Notes under the pieces: model-generated
The model's input: the letters and a program-made list of their open reading frames with translations, nothing else
Databases searched by the model: none
What the model was told of the DNA's origin: nothing
In this document: one piece after another, positions 5,763-9,856 of the stretch
How the letters are laid out: every line of letters begins with the position of its first letter
Position numbering within the stretch: position 1 is the stretch's first letter
Program-made: the position numbers and the translations under genes
NCBI RefSeq assembly: GCF_002505485.1
Contig: NZ_DAVG01000044.1
Coordinates: forward strand, 1 to 9,856
Direction of reading: 5' to 3'
Length of the DNA: 9,856 nucleotides
DNA from: Methanosarcina sp. UBA5
Lineage (GTDB): Archaea; Halobacteriota; Methanosarcinia; Methanosarcinales; Methanosarcinaceae

Positions 5763-7312
5763 ATCCTGAGGATAAGATTGAGTATTTGAAATTAGAAGCT
5801 TCAAAGCACAAGTTTGAAGGATACTTTAATCTTGCTCGAAAATTAAAAGACGCTAAAATTGTTGAGAGGGTCAGCGATGATATTCTCTTCCTGCTTACAT
5901 ACATGGCAGCAATCTCAACCGCAGACATTCAAAGAGACAGGATTTTTGGGTATGCAGGATTACAAAAAGAGTACGAGGCTTCAAAGTATTTTAAACAGAT
6001 ATATATACTAGCCTCAAAATGGGGATATGTTTATGCAAAAGCCTGTAAATACATATCCCAGAGACTGAAGGATGAGTATCTTTCAAAATTCTTTGGACGA
6101 ATGTCAAATATTCTTTCATCTGGAGAACCGGAAAAAAATTTTCTGAAACAGGAAAAGCTAACAAGGGAAGAAGTTTATTGTAACGAATATGAAAGAAGTA
6201 TTGAATCCCTGAAAAAATGGACTGATGGGTACACTGCCCTTATGGTATCCGTCACACTAGTTGTTACGATAATTCTTGTATCAGTTATGATTTACAATAT
6301 AGAGAACATTGAAACCATTGTTCTCCTGATCTTATTATTAACCGTTTTTATCTGTGGAATTGCTCTTTTTATTATCTATAAGGCAGCTCCTGCTGAAAAG
6401 AAAATTCATACATTGAGCAGACGATCAAAAGAACAGGAGAAAATAAGGTTCTTGAGCCGAATTTTGCTTCCAATGGGCTTGATTTCTGTCGCTGTTTTAA
6501 TTCTAATGGGAGAAAAGCTACAGTTTATCTTGCTTGCAGTTACTCTTTTTACACTTCCAATAGGTTTCTTTGCTATGATAGACGACAAAAACATTGATGA
6601 AAGAGACAATAGCTTTCCTGCATTTATAAAAACTCTGGGTACTCTTGCGGGCACAACTGGAATTACGGTAAGAAGTTCAATAGAAAATCTTGATATGGAG
6701 ACTTTAGGTTGTCTCAGGCCCGGAGTTGAAGAACTGCATGCAGGTCTTTCGATGGGATTTAAATCGAAACTCTGCTGGGAAAAATTTATAGGAGAAACAG
6801 GCTCTGAACTGATAAACAGATGTTCAAGAATATTTACAGACGCAATAGAACTTGGAGGAGACCCTGCCGAAATTGGAGATATAGTCTCAGCCTCAAGCCT
6901 CGCAATTGTTCTTCTCAGGATGAAAAGGAAACTTGTCAGTTCCGGTTTTCGTGGCCTTGCCATAACTCTCCATGCTGTTATGATTGGACTTCTGATCTTT
7001 ATCATGGAAATAATTGCTAAATTTAGCGGGCTCGTTTCTAAAATGAGTGAATCTTATAATTCTACGCAGGGAGGTGCTTCAGGAATTGGAATGAGTATGT
7101 TCAACGTTGCTGAAAGTGTACCTCTACTGTATAAATTTACATTGTCAGTAATAATTATTCTCACAATTTCAAACACTCTCGTGATAAAGATTGTAGAAGG
7201 GGGAGGAAATTGGAAACTTTTATTTTATGGGGGATTAACATCAGGACTTTCTGCACTTTGTATAATACTTATACCACCAGTAGTGTCAAGAGTATTTACA
7301 TTTCAAACTTGA
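5759..7312 (+). CDS. flaJ: Archaellum membrane platform protein FlaJ (ArlJ)
   Basis: FlaJ is the polytopic membrane protein on which FlaI acts and from which the filament grows; it belongs to the type II/IV secretion F-domain family (TadC/PilC-like). The 517-residue protein has a cytoplasmic N-terminal helical domain (about 1-158), paired membrane segments at about 160-181 and 187-207, two more at about 235-252 and 256-275, a large cytoplasmic loop, and three near the end (about 399-418, 456-478, 487-509). The loop holds the conserved RIFTDAIELGGDPAEIGDIV at about 357-376. ATG 5759 overlaps the flaI stop. A 72-base gap with a small hairpin separates it from the next gene. Motifs, topology and position agree. 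Confidence 0.92.
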   Translation: MNPEDKIEYLKLEASKHKFEGYFNLARKLKDAKIVERVSDDILFLLTYMAAISTADIQRDRIFGYAGLQKEYEASKYFKQIYILASKWGYVYAKACKYISQRLKDEYLSKFFGRMSNILSSGEPEKNFLKQEKLTREEVYCNEYERSIESLKKWTDGYTALMVSVTLVVTIILVSVMIYNIENIETIVLLILLLTVFICGIALFIIYKAAPAEKKIHTLSRRSKEQEKIRFLSRILLPMGLISVAVLILMGEKLQFILLAVTLFTLPIGFFAMIDDKNIDERDNSFPAFIKTLGTLAGTTGITVRSSIENLDMETLGCLRPGVEELHAGLSMGFKSKLCWEKFIGETGSELINRCSRIFTDAIELGGDPAEIGDIVSASSLAIVLLRMKRKLVSSGFRGLAITLHAVMIGLLIFIMEIIAKFSGLVSKMSESYNSTQGGASGIGMSMFNVAESVPLLYKFTLSVIIILTISNTLVIKIVEGGGNWKLLFYGGLTSGLSALCIILIPPVVSRVFTFQT

Positions 7313-7345
7313 AAGAAGTTCAACCGAAATAATGAGTCATATTTC

Positions 7346-7363
7346 CTGTTCCTATAAGAACAG
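7346..7363 (+). repeat. Small hairpin between flaJ and the last cluster gene
   Basis: CTGTTC (7346-7351) and GAACAG (7358-7363) are perfect reverse complements around CTATAA. It lies 22 bases before the next start codon, just ahead of its purine-rich ribosome binding stretch. There is no T-tract, so it is more likely an RNA-processing or stability element than a terminator. Function is unproven. Confidence 0.45.
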
Positions 7364-7384
7364 AAGAGGTTAGGGGGTAGTAAG

Positions 7385-8101
7385 ATGAATTTACTGAAGA
7401 ATCTAAAGATTAACGGATTAAAAGAGATAAAAGGAATTGGATTAAGGAGTCTAAGAATTGATGGACTAAAGGATATAATACTTAAACCACGACACGCTAG
7501 AGATAAAGATATTAAGGGTCTGACAAAAAGTCGAGAAGAAATTAAGAAAAAGATAAAAGAACTGGTTAAAGAAAAAAAAGAGATTGAATCCCAGATCGTT
7601 CAACTCCAGAAGACTGGGGAAGAAAAAAACGAAGAAATATCTGGGTCTCCGAAGCAAGAGAAAGAAATTATTGAGAAAGCTGATAATTTTGATGAGTTGA
7701 AAAAAACAGGTGAAGAAGAAAAAACAGATAATATAGGAATAAAAACTGAGGTAATAGAGGCAAAGTCTGATAGTAAAAGAGGCGTTGCAGAGGGCAGTGG
7801 GATCGTGGATCTTAATAGCAGTGTCAGCAAAAAGGTCGAAGAGATTGTTTTTCCTTCCTCTCTCGAAAAAACAATCTCTTCGACCTTACAGGAAAATAAA
7901 GAAGACAGAATATCTGAAACGAGTAAAACTAAGAGTGAAAAACCTGCGCCTGGGATTTTGGGGGGCAGCCTGATTGAAGAGTTAATGGAAAGCGAGGATT
8001 TATATCCAGAGGAAGAGCAAAATTTTATGAAATATATAGAAGAGTCAAGCGTTACAGAGCTTGTCACCAATTTAAAAGAAGTTAAGGAACTCCTAGCCTG
8101 A
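7385..8101 (+). CDS. Unrecognised charged coiled-coil protein closing the archaellum cluster
   Basis: I do not recognise this 238-residue protein. Residues 4-16 and 20-32 are an imperfect internal repeat (LKNLKINGLKEIK, LRSLRIDGLKDII). Residues 47-76 form a strong charged coiled coil (KSREEIKKKIKELVKEKKE). Residues 80-185 are low-complexity, rich in Glu, Lys, Ser and Thr, probably disordered. Residues 190-238 return to an acidic helical end (LIEELMESEDLYPEEEQ, ELVTNLKEVKELL). It has no signal peptide or membrane segment, so it should be cytoplasmic. A purine-rich site (AGAGG at 7365-7369, GGGGG at 7373-7377) precedes ATG 7385. It lies on the same strand 72 bases after flaJ, so co-transcription and a role at the cytoplasmic face of the motor are plausible. 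The coiled-coil, linker and helical-tail layout recalls the D/E protein at 1070-1690, but I see no D/E signature. It contains a perfect 21-bp inverted repeat at 7832-7887. Confidence 0.8.
   Translation: MNLLKNLKINGLKEIKGIGLRSLRIDGLKDIILKPRHARDKDIKGLTKSREEIKKKIKELVKEKKEIESQIVQLQKTGEEKNEEISGSPKQEKEIIEKADNFDELKKTGEEEKTDNIGIKTEVIEAKSDSKRGVAEGSGIVDLNSSVSKKVEEIVFPSSLEKTISSTLQENKEDRISETSKTKSEKPAPGILGGSLIEELMESEDLYPEEEQNFMKYIEESSVTELVTNLKEVKELLA
7832..7887. repeat. Perfect 21-bp inverted repeat inside the last cluster gene
   Basis: Bases 7832-7852 (starting AAGGTCGAAGAG) are the exact reverse complement of 7867-7887, with a 14-base pyrimidine-rich spacer (7853-7866, CCTTCCTCTCTCGA). It covers codons for residues 150-168 of the unrecognised protein, in the low-complexity part. 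Such a long exact match within a gene is unexpected by chance. It would form a strong RNA hairpin and would also let the DNA extrude a cruciform. Confidence 0.9.
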
Positions 8102-8192
8102 GCAGAGTCTTATAAGTCTAATTCACAAAAAAGAAAAACAAAAGATAGTGACGGGGAAAAGCCCGGCATAAGGATATTAAAAGGTCAGTTTT

Positions 8193-8216
8193 TAAGCTTT
8201 AGCTCTTACGTTTTTT
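8193..8216 (+). terminator. Candidate terminator of the archaellum cluster
   Basis: TAAG (8193-8196) pairs with CTTA (8205-8208), with a further GCT/AGC pairing possible inside, and TTTTTT follows at 8211-8216. A second T-run (8189-8193) lies just before it. The stem is weak, so the T-tracts are the main evidence; in archaea these alone can end transcription. It overlaps the end of the converging gene at 8216-8431. Confidence 0.4.
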
Positions 8217-8431
8217 CACTTATGAAAAAGCCCTTCTTTTGCCTTGTTAAGATGCTTGTTTGATTCCTCAATTTTACTGGCAGCTTCAAGGATCTCCTCG
8301 GAAGCATCGAGAAAACCATCTTTTTTGGCTTTCTGAGCCCATTCCCTGAAACTCTCTATGTGGCTTTCATTATGTTCGATCCAGTGCTCAATCAAATGTG
8401 AAAGGTTCTCGTGACTAAGTTCTTCAGTAAT
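8216..8431 (-). CDS. Small histidine-ladder helical protein, apparent ATT start
   Basis: On the minus strand a 71-residue frame begins ITEELSHENLSHLIEHWIEH and ends KEGLFHK before TGA. It is not open to any ATG, GTG or TTG at its front: an in-frame TGA lies at 8449-8447, and the first alternative, TTG at 8395, is internal and lacks a ribosome binding site. ATT at 8431-8429 stands 6 bases after a strong GGAGGG (8443-8438), so it is taken as the start. The product should be almost all helix, rich in Glu and Lys, with His at 7, 12, 16, 20 and 24 and two Trp (17, 31); no signal peptide or membrane segment is seen. From memory it resembles small conserved methanogen proteins with an H-W-x-E-H-N-x-x-H core, function not established. 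It converges on the archaellum cluster and is probably monocistronic. Confidence 0.65.
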   Translation of the reverse strand: MTEELSHENLSHLIEHWIEHNESHIESFREWAQKAKKDGFLDASEEILEAASKIEESNKHLNKAKEGLFHK

Positions 8432-8437
8432 AGTTTT

Positions 8438-8443
8438 CCCTCC
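8438..8443 (-). promoter_or_regulatory. Ribosome binding site that points to the ATT start
   Basis: GGAGGG reading on the minus strand (8443-8438) is followed by AAAACT and then ATT (8431-8429). The 6-base spacing is ideal. No standard start codon lies within reach in the frame of the conserved-looking protein. An ATG at 8466-8464 is out of frame and opens only a 24-codon frame. Confidence 0.6.
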
Positions 8444-8498
8444 TGTTCAAAATATATACGATTCATGGTATAAATGCCCGCTGGATATAATTAGAATT

Positions 8499-8506
8499 TT
8501 TATAAA
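8499..8506 (-). promoter_or_regulatory. Possible TATA box for the small minus-strand gene
   Basis: TTTATAAA on the minus strand would place initiation near 8480, giving a leader of about 50 bases that includes the ribosome binding site. A second AT-rich candidate at 8458-8450 (GTATATATT) is too close, since it would put the transcript start at the ATT codon. Confidence 0.4.
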
Positions 8507-8596
8507 GATACATCGAAAAGATAGAAAATAGATAAAAAGAGAGAACAGATATAAAACCTAATATATAAATAATTTAATAAGTAAAATAGTTTAAAA

Positions 8597-8612
8597 TCCT
8601 AAGGGCTAAGGA
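8597..8612 (-). terminator. Candidate terminator of the aconitase-family gene
   Basis: On the minus strand TCCT and AGGA pair around an imperfect core, followed by TTTTAAACTATTTTA. It lies about 60 bases past the stop at 8675. The stem has a mismatch, so the T-rich tail is the better evidence. Confidence 0.35.
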
Positions 8613-8674
8613 TCAGGTTTCAAAGATTCTGCCCAAACGCTTACATTAGGATATTTGGCTTTCAGTTCTCAGAT

Positions 8675-9856
8675 TCAAATTGTCCTTGGATCAGTAATTT
8701 CACCTGATAGTGCCGAGGCTGCTGCAGTTGCAGGGGATGCTAGATAGATAAAACCATCTTTTCCCATCCTGCCTTTGAAGTTTCGGTTTGCGGTTGAAAT
8801 GCAGACTTCCCCTTCCCCGAGCACTCCCTGGTGGGCGCCAAGACATGGACCGCAACCAGGAGTTGCGAGCGTAACACCTGCTTTGAGCAGAATTTCCATT
8901 GTTCCATTCTCGATTGCTGCAAGGAGAGTCGTGCGGGATGCTGGAATTACAATAGTCCTGACCTCAACCTTTTTCCCTTTGAGAATTGCTGCTGCAATCT
9001 CAAGGTCTTCAAGTCGCCCATTTGTGCACGTCCCTATGAAAACCTGGTCTACGTGAGTTCCTTCAACCTCTCCCACAGGTTTTACGTTGTCCACCTGGTG
9101 AGGGCAGGCTACCTGAGGCTCGATATCCTCAGCGGAGTAAGCGGGTTCTTTTACATAAACTGCATCCTGATCGGCATAAACTGGCTCATAGGGAGCAGCC
9201 GCCCTATTTTTCAGGAAATCGAAGGTCTTCTCGTCCGGCGGGACAATCCCGGCTTTTGCTCCCATTTCAATTGCCATGTTGCAGAGAGTCATTCTGCCGG
9301 AAACCGACAGGTCGGAGATAGCCTGTCCGTAAAACTCTATAGCCTTATAAGTCGCACCGTCAATTCCAGTCTTCCCTATCAGGTAAAGGGTCAGATCTTT
9401 TGCATAAACCCCTTCCCCAAGCCTTCCTTCAACTGTGAACCTGAAACTTTCAGGCACCTTAAACCAGAGTTTGCCTGTTGCGAAAATTTCAGCCATGTCG
9501 GTAGCTCCCACGCCTGTTGCAAAAGCTCCGAAAGCCCCGTAGGTGCAGGAATGCGAATCTGCCCCCACAACCAGTTTTCCAGGCAGGGCAAATCCGTTTT
9601 CAGGAAGCACCTGATGGCAGATTCCTTCCCCAAGCTCGTAAAAATTCGGAATGCTCTGCTCTTTTACCCATTCCCGGATTTCTTTTTGAAGGGTAGCTGA
9701 CGTCTCATTATTTGCAGGCGCAATGTGATCGAAAGGGATTACAATTTTTGAGGGGTCCCAGACCTTTTTCATTTCCATTTCCTTAAAAGCATTAACTGTA
9801 AGTACTGAGGTGCCGTCATGCGCCATTGCGTAATCAATATCTGCAAGGGCAAAATC
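8675..9856 (-). CDS. leuC: 3-isopropylmalate dehydratase / homoaconitase large subunit, 5' end cut by window
   Basis: This is the large subunit of an aconitase-superfamily hydro-lyase with a [4Fe-4S] cluster. It isomerises 2-isopropylmalate in leucine synthesis, or homocitrate-type acids in coenzyme B synthesis (AksD/HacA), with a separate small subunit not in this window. The frame is open to the right edge (DFALADIDYAMAHDGTS), so the ATG at 9826 is internal and about 25-30 N-terminal residues are missing; 393 are visible. Seen motifs are AMAHDGT, GADSHSCTYGAFGAFATGVG, FIGTCTNGRLEDL with a cluster Cys (codon 9028-9026), GCGPCLGAHQGVLG with the CxxC pair (codons 8854-8852 and 8845-8843), and TANRNFKGRMG. 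All cluster ligands are intact. Methanogens carry paralogues for both substrates, and the large subunit does not by itself tell them apart, so leuC is the generic name. It is unrelated to the archaellum genes. Confidence 0.92.
   Translation of the reverse strand, partial: DFALADIDYAMAHDGTSVLTVNAFKEMEMKKVWDPSKIVIPFDHIAPANNETSATLQKEIREWVKEQSIPNFYELGEGICHQVLPENGFALPGKLVVGADSHSCTYGAFGAFATGVGATDMAEIFATGKLWFKVPESFRFTVEGRLGEGVYAKDLTLYLIGKTGIDGATYKAIEFYGQAISDLSVSGRMTLCNMAIEMGAKAGIVPPDEKTFDFLKNRAAAPYEPVYADQDAVYVKEPAYSAEDIEPQVACPHQVDNVKPVGEVEGTHVDQVFIGTCTNGRLEDLEIAAAILKGKKVEVRTIVIPASRTTLLAAIENGTMEILLKAGVTLATPGCGPCLGAHQGVLGEGEVCISTANRNFKGRMGKDGFIYLASPATAAASALSGEITDPRTI

Noticed and set aside
6406..7005. 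199-codon minus-strand open frame
   Set aside because: It is fully inside flaJ, antisense to strongly recognisable coding sequence, and its protein is Ser/Ile/Arg-rich like a shadow frame.
7600..8070. 156-codon minus-strand open frame overlapping the last cluster gene
   Set aside because: It is a shadow. Part of its sequence mirrors the sense protein only because of the perfect inverted repeat at 7832-7887.
8464..8466. ATG upstream of the small minus-strand gene as its start
   Set aside because: It is out of frame with the His-rich protein and opens only 24 codons. Using it would need a frameshift that the sequence does not show.
8831..9700. 289-codon plus-strand open frame
   Set aside because: It lies antisense to the aconitase-family gene, whose motifs are unmistakable. 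The long open frame follows from the GC-richer codon use of that gene.

Overview
This window looks like a methanogenic archaeon of the Methanosarcina type. The evidence is an AT-rich genome, Shine-Dalgarno-led starts, a class III (archaellin) signal peptide with the FTGLE core, and a set of archaellum genes in the order B-D/E-G-F-H-I-J. Species cannot be fixed from sequence alone.

Positions 1-401 are a gene-free, AT-rich upstream region with four consecutive inverted repeats and a TATA-like element just before the archaellin gene. Positions 402-8101 hold an eight-gene plus-strand cluster. It encodes the archaellin FlaB, a fused FlaC/D/E-type cytoplasmic protein, FlaG and FlaF (stator or pseudoperiplasmic subunits), FlaH (KaiC-like ATP-binding regulator), FlaI (assembly and rotation ATPase), FlaJ (membrane platform), and an unrecognised 238-residue coiled-coil protein. 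FlaH, FlaI and FlaJ would form the motor core. FlaG and FlaF would anchor it to the S-layer. The D/E protein would link it to chemotaxis signalling, and FlaB would be the filament. A GC-rich hairpin plus T-tract after flaB, and a 298-base gap with degenerate tandem repeats and a TATA-like box before flaG, suggest the cluster is split into differently expressed segments (inference).

Positions 8102-8674 are mostly intergenic. They contain one minus-strand gene of 71 residues that has no ATG, GTG or TTG start at the expected place. It appears to begin at ATT behind a strong Shine-Dalgarno sequence, and it carries a regularly spaced histidine ladder.

Positions 8675-9856 hold a minus-strand aconitase-superfamily large subunit (3-isopropylmalate dehydratase or homoaconitase type), cut at its 5' end by the window edge. 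It is metabolically unrelated to the archaellum and somewhat richer in GC.

The points most worth a second look are the unknown last gene of the archaellum cluster, with its perfect 21-bp intragenic hairpin and its N-terminal repeat; the ATT-start histidine-ladder protein; the post-archaellin attenuator; and the palindrome array upstream of flaB. I found no CRISPR, IS element, tRNA or rRNA.
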